Part shown: positions 43,875 to 52,873 of the stretch, one piece after another
Position numbering within the stretch: position 1 is the first letter of the stretch
How the letters are laid out: each line of letters begins with the position of its first letter
Notes under the pieces: model-generated
What the model saw: the letters and a program-made list of their open reading frames with translations, nothing else
Database searches by the model: none
Told to the model about the DNA's origin: nothing
Program-made: the position numbers and the translations under genes
DNA from: Pseudomonadota bacterium
GTDB taxonomy: Bacteria; Myxococcota_A; Polyangia; Haliangiales; Haliangiaceae
Reading direction: 5' to 3'
DNA length: 64,000 bases
Assembly (NCBI GenBank): GCA_022360315.1
Contig: JAKSDA010000568.1
Location: 36,297 to 100,296 of the forward strand

Positions 43875-44284
43875 GACCTCGAACCGTGTCAGCCGGTTTC
43901 AGCTCACCCTCCAACATACCAGGTCTCCAGCCAGAAACATTATCGAAACGCCCCTCTCAACGCAGCGCGTCACCGGGAATCGACCCACAGATGGCAGCGA
44001 ATAATATTCACACGATCTCGTCAGGTACAGCAGGCAGGGGGCAAGAAGCCCACCGGCCGCGCGCTGCGATCTGCGGCGAGCCGGCTGATTTTCGAGACGG
44101 CTGCTGGCCACAGTCGAGCGAGACAACATCTGGCCGAGCTGTATGAACAGGTCGTCGCTTCACGCTGTGAATAACAAAGGTCAGGAAATCCACTCAGTCA
44201 ACACGGCAATATTCCATTTTAGAATCCACCCAGAATATATTCCTGAGTTTTGCAGTGCGCAATTTCGGTGTTCGCGATGTATGA
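43875..44284. other. Intergenic region, no supported gene
   Basis: Short overlapping frames only, with no family resemblance. It holds the promoter region of the leucine-catabolism operon reading leftwards. The degraded remnant described next begins at its right end. Confidence 0.5.
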
Positions 44285-44485
44285 TCGACGCAGCTGAGGC
44301 CGGTGTCGCCAAATTTCGGAGTCATCGTTATATTCGGCATCAAAATCCTTCGCGAACTGCTGGTCAAATGCGCAGAGAGACTGGCGGCAGTCGCCTCAGA
44401 GCGAAAGGCTCTGGCTCTGGCATATATCGTCGCGGTATTTTTTCTGGTCCCCGGCATCTTCGTCGGAGTCAGTCAGCTGGTGTGA
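44285..44485 (+). pseudogene. Possible C-terminal remnant of a Na/Pi-cotransporter-type protein
   Basis: An open frame of about 66 codons ending in TGA at 44485. Its C-terminal 40 residues (KCAERLAAVASERKALALAY, then IVAVFFLVPG, and a hydrophobic end) look like the last membrane helix of Na/Pi-symporter family proteins, which typically end with a helix containing FF-x-x-P. No upstream part of such a protein is present in this frame, so if real it is a 3' remnant. Just downstream, another frame around 44560-44645 reads LDDAHIQLSDLRSFWPAIV, also protein-like and also a fragment. Family assignment is tentative. Confidence 0.3.
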
Positions 44486-44737
44486 GGCTACCCTGACATT
44501 GGTCCGAGCCCACATTGAATTCGATATGGAGCCAACCGTGGATTAGCACATCCCGACCAGCACCTCGACGACGCTCACATCCAGCTGAGCGATCTGCGTT
44601 CATTCTGGCCCGCCATCGTGCGCGAGCTGCGCGGTGAGCCCTGAGAGCCTTGACAGGGCCCGTCGGTTCGGCATGATGCCGACCTCTTCCACTTCCTGGT
44701 AGTGGTGCCGGGCGATCTTGCTGCACACTATCAGGTC

Positions 44738-45592
44738 ATGGAAAAGAAGATCATCCGCGACATGCGCGAATACTTCGAGGCGGACCTGGCCACAAAATAC
44801 AAATCGACGGCGGGGAGCCAGGAAGCCGTGGCGCCCGAGGTCATTGAAAGCTGCCTGGAGCAAGTCGAGCGCCAGGGCTACGTCATCATCGAAAACCTAC
44901 TTTCGCCCGCTCTCGTCGAGGAAATCCGTCGCGATGTTGTACCGCGTTTGACCCATTCGAGCGGTCGCAACACCTTCGAGGGATTTCGCACGCAACGGCT
45001 GTACGCGGTCATCGAAAAGACCTCGGTGTGCAACGACCTTGTCGCGCATCCCTTGATCCTGGGTCTTCTCGACCGCATCTTCCAGCCCAACTATTTGCTG
45101 TCGCAGCTGCAGGTCATCAATATTCTGCCCGGCGAGGATCAACAGCCCTGGCACTACGACGATGGCTTCTACGCCGTGCCTCGCCCACGGCCTCCGCTGG
45201 GCGCGGCGACGATCTGGGCAATCGACGATTTCACCGCCGAAAACGGCGCTACGGTAGTGATTCCGGGCAGTCATAAGTGGGTCGATCGAGTGCCCGACAC
45301 AGGGAAAAATCCCGAGCAACAAAGTGTGGTCATGCCGGCCGGGTCGGTGATCTTCTTCATCGGTACGCTATGGCACGGTGGTGGGCAAAATCGCACCGAC
45401 GCCGGCCGGCTGTGCGTCACTGCTCAGTACTGCGCCCCGTGGTGCCGGCAGCAGGAGAACTTCTCGCTATCGGTATCGCGCGATCGGGTCAAGCAATGCT
45501 CCGAGCACATCCAGCGCCTGCTCGGCTACAGTATCCACCCGCCCTTCATGGGTTTTGTTAATGGCATGCATCCCAAACGCCTGCTCGAATAG
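44738..45592 (+). CDS. Phytanoyl-CoA dioxygenase (PhyH) family Fe(II)/2-oxoglutarate oxygenase
   Basis: 284 residues from ATG 44738. The iron ligands are visible: His139 and Asp141 in WHYDDGFY, and His213 in GTLWHGGGQN; Arg224 (DAGRLCV) is the likely 2-oxoglutarate anchor. Supporting PhyH features are QGYVIIENLLSPALVEEIR and ENGATVVIPGSHKW. Substrates in this large family include phytanoyl-CoA and many small molecules, so the substrate is unknown. An in-frame GTG at 44702 would add 12 residues; neither start has a clear ribosome-binding site. It is flanked by gaps on both sides, with no operon partner. Confidence 0.9.
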   Translation: MEKKIIRDMREYFEADLATKYKSTAGSQEAVAPEVIESCLEQVERQGYVIIENLLSPALVEEIRRDVVPRLTHSSGRNTFEGFRTQRLYAVIEKTSVCNDLVAHPLILGLLDRIFQPNYLLSQLQVINILPGEDQQPWHYDDGFYAVPRPRPPLGAATIWAIDDFTAENGATVVIPGSHKWVDRVPDTGKNPEQQSVVMPAGSVIFFIGTLWHGGGQNRTDAGRLCVTAQYCAPWCRQQENFSLSVSRDRVKQCSEHIQRLLGYSIHPPFMGFVNGMHPKRLLE

Positions 45593-46201
45593 CCATTGGC
45601 GGCGCGACGAGAACGCAGCCCTCCACGCTTTCCCATAGTTCCAATTACCCGGCAAGAAACATGGGCGCGCCAACGGCACGAGCGAGCCGTCACGCACGCG
45701 AGCGAGCGAGCGTCGCCAAGAGGACCGAGTATCGCGACCCGCAATCAACTACCCGTTATGCCCGACTGGCCCCCCCGATGACTGCGTTGCTCGTCGGCCA
45801 CGTAGGGTTACTATGCTCCCTCCTCGACGCCTGTCACAGGCGCTGGATCGATCCTGCTGGGGGTTTATGCATTACTAGATCTGTGATGCTGCTTAAGGTC
45901 ATATCAGCAACCAACATGATATCGATTAGATACGTGGATGCATGAATACATCGCAGGCGTTGCGTACATGCGTCGCCTGGCTGTCGGGATTGTCTGAACT
46001 GGTGACTTCGTCGAGCGACCGAAATCACGCGGGGCGACGCAAAAACTTCAGCCAGTCTGCCATTGTGGACGGCAAACCGGTATCGGCCGAACGGCCCATG
46101 GCTCATCGCGATGGACTCTCTTTGGGGTGACACGCGGTCATGGCACAGGGGTGGCAATAGAGGACAAGTGCCGCTGGAACAAAAACCGGAACGTCATCTC
46201 T
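45593..46201. other. Intergenic region, 0.6 kb, no supported gene
   Basis: No frame on either strand has recognisable features. A GAGC-rich stretch lies at 45680-45718 (the unit GAGC is repeated several times). It includes the promoter region of the desaturase gene, but no clear -35/-10 pair is visible. Confidence 0.5.
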
Positions 46202-47287
46202 ATGCCTGTGCTTCAGAGTCCCTTTGCTTTTCTTTTTCGTCAGCAAGCACTTTTTGGTGCTGAGGTCGCAAAACGGTGGTCTTGGCGAGGTGTCGAGATT
46301 CCCACGTGTATGCTCGCTTTCGTCATCTACGTCGGGTGGATGGCCAGTACCTGGGCATTTCATGATCTGCCGTGGTGGATTCACGTGATGCTCGGCAGCT
46401 GGCTGATCGCCTGGCACGGCTCATTGCAGCACGAGACCATTCACGGTCACCCGACGCGGTGGTCGCTGCTCAACCGGATCATCGGCGAGGTGCCTCTGAG
46501 CTTGTGGTTGCCATACGGTATTTACCGCGAGAGTCACATTAAGCACCACAAGTCGGACTTGACCGATCCGGACGACGACCCCGAATCGTTTTATCTGACC
46601 GCGCAGGCGTGGTCCCGGCTGGGCCCTGCCGGTCGCGCCACGCACTGGGTGTACGCGACCATGGTGGGCCGGATGCTTCTCTATCCGATCGTCTCTGTCG
46701 TGCATTGCATCCGGTCTGAGATAACTCGTCTGGCCCGTGGCGATCGCTCTCATCTGCGCCACTGGGCGGTCCACGTCCTGGCAACGGCGGCGGTGCTGGG
46801 GTGGGTCATGGGCGTGTGTCAGATCCCGCTCTGGGCCTATCTGCTCTTGTATGTATATCCCGGCCAGGCGCTCTCGTCGCTGCGTTCATACGCCGAGCAT
46901 CGGGTTCATCCAGACCCGGAACAGCGCACGATCGTGGTGGAGTCGAAGCTACTGGGGCTTTTGTTTCTCAACAACAACCTGCACGCTCTCCATCATCGCT
47001 GGCCCAGGCTGGCCTGGTACAACTACCTGGCGGTATACCGGTCCCGGCGCGAGCAGATATTGCAGCGCAATGGCCACTACTGGTTTTCTAGCTATGTCAG
47101 CCTGTTTCGCCGCTACGGGTTTGTTCCCAAACAATCCCCTGTGACGGGACCGCGTGGCCAGCCCGTGCTCGACGACCGCCCGGGCGACATCGAAGTCGCG
47201 GCAACTCCGCTGGCGCCGCCACCGATCGAGCACAATTGGTCGGGCGCGATTCCCTCGCTCGGAGTAACTCCGAGCGCACCGCAGTAA
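46202..47287 (+). CDS. Membrane fatty-acid desaturase family protein
   Basis: 361 residues with four or so membrane helices. The three histidine boxes of the di-iron desaturase/hydroxylase family are present: QHETIHGH (76-83), SHIKHH (111-116) and LHALHH (about 260-265). HETIHGH with SHIKHH suits the fatty acid desaturase group; carotenoid or alkane oxygenases are alternatives. The C-terminal 60 residues are a Pro-rich, disordered tail. ATG 46202 is preferred to GTG 46127 because similarity to the family begins here. No ferredoxin or reductase partner gene is near. Confidence 0.87.
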   Translation: MPVLQSPFAFLFRQQALFGAEVAKRWSWRGVEIPTCMLAFVIYVGWMASTWAFHDLPWWIHVMLGSWLIAWHGSLQHETIHGHPTRWSLLNRIIGEVPLSLWLPYGIYRESHIKHHKSDLTDPDDDPESFYLTAQAWSRLGPAGRATHWVYATMVGRMLLYPIVSVVHCIRSEITRLARGDRSHLRHWAVHVLATAAVLGWVMGVCQIPLWAYLLLYVYPGQALSSLRSYAEHRVHPDPEQRTIVVESKLLGLLFLNNNLHALHHRWPRLAWYNYLAVYRSRREQILQRNGHYWFSSYVSLFRRYGFVPKQSPVTGPRGQPVLDDRPGDIEVAATPLAPPPIEHNWSGAIPSLGVTPSAPQ

Positions 47288-47343
47288 AGCGAGCGTCCAT
47301 GGCCGGGCCGATGAGGTCTGTAGAATACCAGTGAGTGATTACC

Positions 47344-48147
47344 ATGTTTGCCAGTTTGCCAATGTATGATTTCGCCGACCTGCGCTCCACCACAGATGCG
47401 TGGTGGGCCGGATTGAGTGCCTCTCTGAAAGCTCAGGGGGTCCCGCGCGTACCCGCGCAACTGTCGCGTGATGGCAATTTGACCGGGCAGTGGACAGATC
47501 CGGACCTGCTTTTATCACAAACCTGTGGTTATCCCTTGACCCACGAACTAGACGGCCAGGTGCGCTTGCTCGGTGCCCCGTGTTACGATGCTCCAGGCTG
47601 TCAAGGCGCCGAATACCGCAGTTTCATCGTTGCCCGAAACAACGATTCGCGGCAGACCCTGAAAGCGATGCGCGGTGCTCGCGCGGCAGTCAATTCTCTA
47701 CAATCCCATTCGGGTATGAACGCGCTGCGCATCATGGTTGCCGAGCTGGCCGAGAGCGGGCGCTTTTTTGGCTCGGTATGTATCAGTGGCAGTCATATGC
47801 GATCGATGGAGATGATCGCTGCAGGGCAGGCCGACGTGGCTGCCATCGATAGTATCACATTTGCTCTATTGCGGGATGTCCGTCCCGAATTGACCGCCAG
47901 CGTTGTCGTCCTGGCGGCCAGCCCGCCTGCTCCGACATTGCCGCTGATCACCAATATCGGCGTCGATGACCAGCTGGTCGCCCGGCTGCGCAGAGGGGTC
48001 AAGGCGGCGTTTGGCGATCCCGCCCTGGCCCCGGTGCGCAAGCGACTGCGTCTGCGCGGCTTTGTCGACCGCTCGCTGGCCGATTACCACGTCATCGTGC
48101 AGATGCAAGCAACCGCCGCGAGGACGGGATATTCCGCGCTGGCCTGA
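47344..48147 (+). CDS. PhnD-like binding protein without signal peptide
   Basis: 267 residues from ATG 47344. It resembles the PhnD/transferrin-like solute-binding fold: SLPMYDFADLRSTTDAWWAG at the start, then SQTCGYPLTHEL, AEYRSFIVARNN, GARAAVNSLQSHSGMNALR and AAGQADVAAIDSITFALLRD. Unlike the gene at 18777 it has no signal peptide or membrane anchor, so it should be cytosolic. Such proteins are widespread but poorly characterised; no ABC transporter is adjacent. It has no strong ribosome-binding site. Convergent with argB. Confidence 0.8.
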   Translation: MFASLPMYDFADLRSTTDAWWAGLSASLKAQGVPRVPAQLSRDGNLTGQWTDPDLLLSQTCGYPLTHELDGQVRLLGAPCYDAPGCQGAEYRSFIVARNNDSRQTLKAMRGARAAVNSLQSHSGMNALRIMVAELAESGRFFGSVCISGSHMRSMEMIAAGQADVAAIDSITFALLRDVRPELTASVVVLAASPPAPTLPLITNIGVDDQLVARLRRGVKAAFGDPALAPVRKRLRLRGFVDRSLADYHVIVQMQATAARTGYSALA

Positions 48148-48171
48148 GCCAGGGGTTCGGCCCGGGCAACC

Positions 48172-48990
48172 TCAGGGCAGCAGTGCTGTGCCCACGGCGC
48201 CGGGCTCGTCTATCTCGCGCAGCAAATCGCCCGGGGATAGCTTGCCGACGATGTGAATCGATCCGACCTGGCCGCCCGCCACGACTGCGATGGATTCGTC
48301 GAGCTTGGGGATCATTCCCCCTGACACGGTGCCGTCCGAGATCGCTTTCCGGGCCTGGGCAGCGGTGAGGCGAGCGATGCGCGACGCCGGATCGTCGATA
48401 TCGCGCAGCACGCCCGGCGTGCCGGTGACCAGGATCAGATGAGCGGCGGCGAATTCCACGGCCACGCGATTGGCCACGACATCGGCGTTGATATTGAGGA
48501 CCCGTCCACTCTCGTCGGCGGCCAGGCAGGCCAGGACGGGTGTGTATCCGGCATCGAGCACGAGGTTCAGAAGCGGGCGATTGATGCCGGTAACGTCGCC
48601 GACCAGGCCGAAGTCGATGGGCTGCTCACCGCCGCCCGAGACCACCCGGGGTGGCCGCCGAGTGCCGGCAATGGCCCGGGAACTGGATCCGTTCAGCCCG
48701 ATCGGGCGGGCTCTGGCGGCGACCAGGGCGGCGCACAGATCGATATTGAGGCGACCGCCGACAACCATTTTCATGACGTCGAGTGCCGCCTGATCGGTGA
48801 TGCGGCGGCCGGCCACGATGTTGGGAGTCTGGCCGAGCTGTTTTTGCACGGCGGTGGCCTGGGGACCGCCGCCGTGGATCAGGACGACCCGATCGCCCCG
48901 CCCGGTCAGCGCCGCGACGTCGCTGGCCACGGCGTACAGGTCGTCGCTCTCCAATATGTTGCCGCCGACTTTGATAACGATCGAGCTCAT
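48172..48990 (-). CDS. argB: Acetylglutamate kinase (ArgB)
   Basis: 272 residues, usual length about 260-300. Amino-acid kinase motifs: VIKVGGNILE at the N-terminus, IHGGGPQATAVQKQLGQ, GLVGDVTGIN, LNINADVVANRVA and SGGMIPKLDESI. It phosphorylates N-acetylglutamate in arginine synthesis. A LysZ-type enzyme working on LysW-bound substrates is an alternative, but the overall pattern fits ArgB. Its start overlaps the argC stop by 4 bp, so the two are translationally coupled; argB is downstream. The end of the gene is 24 bp from the convergent PhnD-like gene. Confidence 0.95.
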   Translation of the reverse strand: MSSIVIKVGGNILESDDLYAVASDVAALTGRGDRVVLIHGGGPQATAVQKQLGQTPNIVAGRRITDQAALDVMKMVVGGRLNIDLCAALVAARARPIGLNGSSSRAIAGTRRPPRVVSGGGEQPIDFGLVGDVTGINRPLLNLVLDAGYTPVLACLAADESGRVLNINADVVANRVAVEFAAAHLILVTGTPGVLRDIDDPASRIARLTAAQARKAISDGTVSGGMIPKLDESIAVVAGGQVGSIHIVGKLSPGDLLREIDEPGAVGTALLP

Positions 48991-50069
48991 GGCCAGCTTC
49001 CCGGGTCTTCGAGCGATAGAGTTTCGTCCAGGCCGAGGACCAGGTTCATGTTCTGGATGGCCTGACCGGCGCCACCTTTGATCAGATTGTCCAGGCAGGA
49101 GAATACGGTTACCGTGCGTTTGCCGGTCGACGGCTCGCTCACGGCAAAGCCGACCTCGACGTAGTTCGAGCCCGCCACCGCGGCCACTTCGGGCAGGCGG
49201 CCAGGCACGCGGCGGACGAACGGTTCACTGTCAAAGGCGGCGGCAAAGAGCCCTTCGAGGCGCGATTCGCTCACCTCGGCATCGACCTCGACAAACGACG
49301 TGGACAGGATGCCGCGCGACAGAGGGGCAGAGATGGGGACAAAGTGGAGCTCGATATCAGGCGCGCCGGCATCGTGCAGGGTTTCGACAATTTCGGGTGT
49401 ATGCTGATGGACCAGCGGTTTGTAGCCCTTGAGATTGACCGCGCGAACCGGGTGGTGGGTGCCTGCCTTGGCAAACGCCCCGGACCCCGACGAGCCGGTA
49501 CATGCGGCCACGTGAATGGGTCCGCGCAGCAGCCCGGCCCGGGCCAGGGGCAAGAGACCGAGTGCGATGGTGGTGGCAAAACACCCCGGCGAGGCCACGT
49601 ATTTGGCCGCCTTGATCTTGTCGCGATTTAATTCTGGCAAGCCGTAGACGAATTTGGACAGGAGCTCGGGCACCGGATGTTTGGTCTCGTAGAACTGCTC
49701 GTAGGCAGCGACGTCACGCAGACGAAAGTCGCCCGACATATCGACGATCTTGACGCCGATCTCGACCAGTTCGGGCACCTTGGCTGCCGTCACCTTGTGC
49801 GGCAGGGCGAGCAGAGCCACGTCGCAGCCCTGCGCGGCCTCGCGCGGCGAGATGTCCTCGAAGACCAGCTCGGTGAGACCGGTCAGATTGGGATGAGCTG
49901 CCCAAAGCGGCTGACCCACGTGGTCGATCGACGCGACGCGCGCGACCTCGACGTGGGGATGGAGCATAAGCCGGCGCAGCATCTCGCTCGCGCCGTAGCC
50001 GCTACCGCCGATGACAGCTGCTCGATAGGTACGTTGTTCTCCACTCATACTGGGACGAAGGTACCCCAT
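48987..50069 (-). CDS. argC: N-acetyl-gamma-glutamyl-phosphate reductase (ArgC)
   Basis: 360 residues. The NADP-binding glycine motif is AVIGGSGYGASE (about 18-29); catalytic Cys163 is in VASPGCFATT; the substrate-binding region has CTGSSGSGAFAKAGTHHP. It reduces acetylglutamyl phosphate in arginine synthesis. The M at 50069 is preceded by AAGG at a spacing of 8, whereas the alternative at 50048 has no purine-rich site; the frame itself stays open far upstream into the antisense of def and should not be extended. It is the first gene of the argC-argB pair and divergent from def, with 135 bp between starts. Confidence 0.94.
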   Translation of the reverse strand: MGYLRPSMSGEQRTYRAAVIGGSGYGASEMLRRLMLHPHVEVARVASIDHVGQPLWAAHPNLTGLTELVFEDISPREAAQGCDVALLALPHKVTAAKVPELVEIGVKIVDMSGDFRLRDVAAYEQFYETKHPVPELLSKFVYGLPELNRDKIKAAKYVASPGCFATTIALGLLPLARAGLLRGPIHVAACTGSSGSGAFAKAGTHHPVRAVNLKGYKPLVHQHTPEIVETLHDAGAPDIELHFVPISAPLSRGILSTSFVEVDAEVSESRLEGLFAAAFDSEPFVRRVPGRLPEVAAVAGSNYVEVGFAVSEPSTGKRTVTVFSCLDNLIKGGAGQAIQNMNLVLGLDETLSLEDPGSWP

Positions 50070-50204
50070 ACCTGCGACCTTGGCGACTCGATCCAGCCGG
50101 CGACAGGCGAGTCCAGGCCAGCCTGGCGGCGCGGTGGGGTCGGAGTGTTCGACCGGCAAGCGTGCCAGTGCGCGCTGCCTGGAGCATGGTGGTAATCTCG
50201 GTCC

Positions 50205-50780
50205 ATGGCAATTCGCAAGATCGCTCAGATCGGGCATCCTGTATTGCGCGAGACTGCGCGTGTGCTCGGCCGTGAAGAGCTGGCCTCGCTCGACATCCAG
50301 CGTTTTATCGATGACCTGATCGAAACCATGCGCGACGCCAATGGCGCCGGCTTGGCGGCCAATCAGATCTACCAGCCAATCGCCATCTGCGCTATCGAGG
50401 TCAAGGACAATCCCCGCTACCCCTACAAGCCCAACATTCCGCTCACTGTTCTGGTCAATCCGGTGGTTCAGCTGATCGGTGGCGAGCGTTTTGACAACTA
50501 CGAAGGGTGCCTGAGTGTTCCCAATTTGCGCGGCCTGGTGCCGCGTCATCTGCGCATACGGGTCACCGGATGGGATCGCCACGGCAACGAGATCGACCGC
50601 GAGGTCGCGGGAGTGACCGCGGGGACCTACCAGCACGAAATAGACCATCTCAACGGCACACTGTTTGTCGATCGGGTCACCGATTCCAGGACGCTGTGCA
50701 CCTGGACCGAGTTCGAACGCCACCACCGGGCTGCATTTGTCGAGCGCATCACCGATCTGGTCGATCGGGTCGGGTCGTGA
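50205..50780 (+). CDS. def: Peptide deformylase
   Basis: 191 residues. All three family motifs are intact: GAGLAANQI (47-55), EGCLSVP (100-106, metal ligand Cys102) and HEIDH (144-148, ligands His144 and His148 with catalytic Glu145). It removes the formyl group from the N-terminal methionine of new proteins. The usual partner fmt is absent, and a methyltransferase gene follows only 10 bp downstream, sharing a probable transcript. GAGG (50779-50782) overlaps the def stop and probably serves the next gene. Confidence 0.97.
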   Translation: MAIRKIAQIGHPVLRETARVLGREELASLDIQRFIDDLIETMRDANGAGLAANQIYQPIAICAIEVKDNPRYPYKPNIPLTVLVNPVVQLIGGERFDNYEGCLSVPNLRGLVPRHLRIRVTGWDRHGNEIDREVAGVTAGTYQHEIDHLNGTLFVDRVTDSRTLCTWTEFERHHRAAFVERITDLVDRVGS

Positions 50781-50790
50781 GGTCAAACGT

Positions 50791-51456
50791 ATGAGTACAT
50801 CCAGTCCGAAACCGCCTCCCGGGGTGGCTGGCCTGGACTTGCACCCGCGGCGAGAGCACTTTTTCGAGCTCTACAACGGCCAACCGCCCTGGGAGATACA
50901 TCGTCCGCAAGAGGCGTTTGTGCGTCTATGCGATGCTCGAGGGGTGCGTGGCTCTGTGCTCGATGTGGGCTGTGGTTCGGGCGAAAATGCCCTGTTATTC
51001 GCCGCAAGAGGCCATGAAGTATGGGCCATCGACATGGTGCCGAAAGCCATCGACATGGCCTGCGCCAAAGCCGAGCAGCGAGGACTCGAGGTGACGTTTC
51101 GGGTTGCCGATGCCCTCGCACTCGAAACCCTCGGCCGCAGCTTTGACACGGTCATTGACTCGGCCCTGTTTCACGTATTCTCCGACTCGGATCGGCTGCT
51201 TTTTGTCGCCAGTCTGGCCCGGGTTCTCGCCAGCGGCGGCATGTATTACATGCTCTGTTTCAGCGACGAGGAGCCGGGCCGAGGCGGGCCGCGCCGCATA
51301 TCGCAAGACGAGCTGCGCGACGCCTTTCGCGACGGATGGGAGGTGTGTTCCATCGAGCCGACCCGCTACCACGACACCTGGCGCGAAGGCGGTGCGCGTG
51401 CCTGGTTGGCAACCATCGCGCGAACCGGCCACTGCGACACCGGCACCGCGGGGTAA
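50791..51456 (+). CDS. SAM-dependent methyltransferase (class I)
   Basis: 221 residues from ATG 50791. The SAM-binding glycine motif is LDVGCGSGENALLFAARGHE (about 50-69), followed by AIDMVPKAIDMA, VADALALE and the DSALFHVF stretch. The fold resembles TPMT/UbiE-type small-molecule methyltransferases (PWEIHRPQEAF is common in that group), but the substrate is unknown. ATG 50791 has GAGG 8 bp upstream; the frame is open further into def, but the family resemblance starts here. Its 3' end marks the border with the mobile-element remnant. Confidence 0.88.
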   Translation: MSTSSPKPPPGVAGLDLHPRREHFFELYNGQPPWEIHRPQEAFVRLCDARGVRGSVLDVGCGSGENALLFAARGHEVWAIDMVPKAIDMACAKAEQRGLEVTFRVADALALETLGRSFDTVIDSALFHVFSDSDRLLFVASLARVLASGGMYYMLCFSDEEPGRGGPRRISQDELRDAFRDGWEVCSIEPTRYHDTWREGGARAWLATIARTGHCDTGTAG

Positions 51457-51522
51457 ACACTCGACGCCATCCGCAGCCTTTTCGAGTACCGCAACGACAA
51501 AGCGCTCTCCCCGCGCGGAGCC

Positions 51523-52487
51523 CCCGATCGGGGGGCTTGATCCGACACCGATACCGATGTCCGATTCCGGCACCGACTCCGACTCCGATTCGGATGTTCG
51601 ACACCGACACCGATTTGCCGTCGGGCCAGATGGTGATGCCGAAGGGCTGATCGCCGGGGATGACGCTCTCGATGATGGCCTTTCGGTCCTTCGGGGCTGC
51701 GGCTCGGACCCGGCCCTGTAGCTCTTCGAGCTGGGTTTCTATGTCGTCGATGGAGATGTTGCTGGCGTCTGCTGTTGCGAGTTGCTCTCGGGCTGCGTCG
51801 CGGTTGCGTTCGAGGATGCGGCGATCGGCGGCGATCTCTTTGAGCTGGGCATTCCATACCTCAGCGCTGAGATTGCCGCGGCGGAATGCTCGCGAGATCT
51901 CATTTTCGCTGACTATGAGTCGCTGCAAGAGTGCTTCGCACCGAGCAAGCTCTTCACGGTGCGGCTCGGCGGAATCGGGCTGTTCGGCGATGGCTTCCCG
52001 TAGGATTTGCGGTTGCGTAATCGCATCGGCGACCGTTTCCCATACGACCGGGTCGATGTGGTCTGCTCGGTGCGTGACCGAAAACTCGCCCGGCTTGCCG
52101 CCGTATGTGCGCCTCCAGCGATCATGCCGGGTGACGCAATAAATGTACTCTTTGTCCTTCCTTGGCCAGACGCACGTATGCGCGCTGCCCGCATGGACAC
52201 CATACCCTGCCGACGCACAGACTTCGCGTACTCCGAGAGCGGCGGCGACGGGGTCGCACATTCAAAGCGCGCTGGACCTTGTACCAGGCGTTCTCGTCGA
52301 CGATCGCAGGTACCTGAATCGCTAGGCCCTCCTGCTTGTGCTCGCCACGGTACGCTGGCATGCGCAGTATCCTGGCGACGCTGGATTGATGCCAGCGCTT
52401 CCCTTGCGAAGTAGGAACGCCTCGCGCGTTCAATTCGCTGGCGATGGTTCCAGCCGCCTGACTATGCTGGTACCAAAGAGATCGAAC
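51523..52487 (-). pseudogene. Large serine recombinase remnant, 5'-truncated and frameshifted
   Basis: Reading leftwards from a stop at 52490, one frame encodes the recombinase domain: IASELNARGVPTSQGKRWHQ, then SSVARILRMPAYRGEHK, and a zinc-ribbon start CVGRVWCPCGQRAYVRLAKEG. Near 52140-52165 the frame must shift to continue as KEYIYCVTRHDRWRRTYGG and a coiled coil (SAEPHREELARCEALLQRLI, then LEELQGRVRAAAPKDRKA). The resolvase catalytic domain, with its active serine, is missing altogether, so the protein cannot be active. The last part runs into the simple repeat near 51543-51616. Family assignment is firm; the exact left end is not. It marks a past integration event at the border of the accessory island. 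Confidence 0.8.
51543..51616. repeat. ACCGA/CCGAC-type simple repeat
   Basis: A 74-bp stretch of imperfect hexamer-like units such as GACACCGATACCGATG and TCCGACTCCGATTC. It sits between the methyltransferase stop and the recombinase remnant, at the 3' end of the remnant's open frame. Confidence 0.6.
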
Positions 52488-52873
52488 TCATCACTGTGTC
52501 TAGCCCTGCAGAGGTGAATGAAATTGCCAAAGCCATCTTCTCGGGTCCCGATGATGACCAAGAGCATTTCGACTATCGCGCGCAGAGTCTAGCGCCAAGC
52601 CGAGAATGGCCGTCCTCGGGCGACTCTGCGGGACCCGCCACGTTGACCGACGAGACGTTTCACAGGGGGACGCTATCTACAGAATGATCGCCATTGTCAT
52701 CGGCCATAAATATGTCAATAATGTATCGACAGTAGTACTGACGTCACTCGTCTGCTGCTGAGAATTCACTGGAAACAGGCAAATCGGCCACGGGAAGGAC
52801 GCCCCGGAGTTAGCGGTGGACGCTCTCTCGCAAGCTAATTGAGAGGTCAGCACATCTACCACAGGAGGCATAG
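52488..52873. other. Gap upstream of the SIR2 gene
   Basis: No supported gene. A 63-codon frame from GTG 52496 (VNEIAKAIFSGPDDDQEHFD) has no ribosome-binding site or recognisable motif. The part before the SIR2 gene (52680-52870) is more AT-rich than its surroundings and probably holds its promoter; AGGAGG at 52863-52868 is a strong ribosome-binding site for it. Confidence 0.5.

Noticed and set aside
50070..50786. Upstream extension of argC to 599 codons
   Set aside because: The extra part is antisense to the well-supported def gene. ArgC similarity starts close to 50069.
51543..51616. CRISPR or attachment-site array
   Set aside because: Hexamer-like simple sequence without spacers; better explained as low-complexity repeat at the end of the recombinase remnant.
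52496..52687. 63-codon gene upstream of the SIR2 gene
   Set aside because: No ribosome-binding site and no recognisable motif; could be a fragment, but support is too weak.
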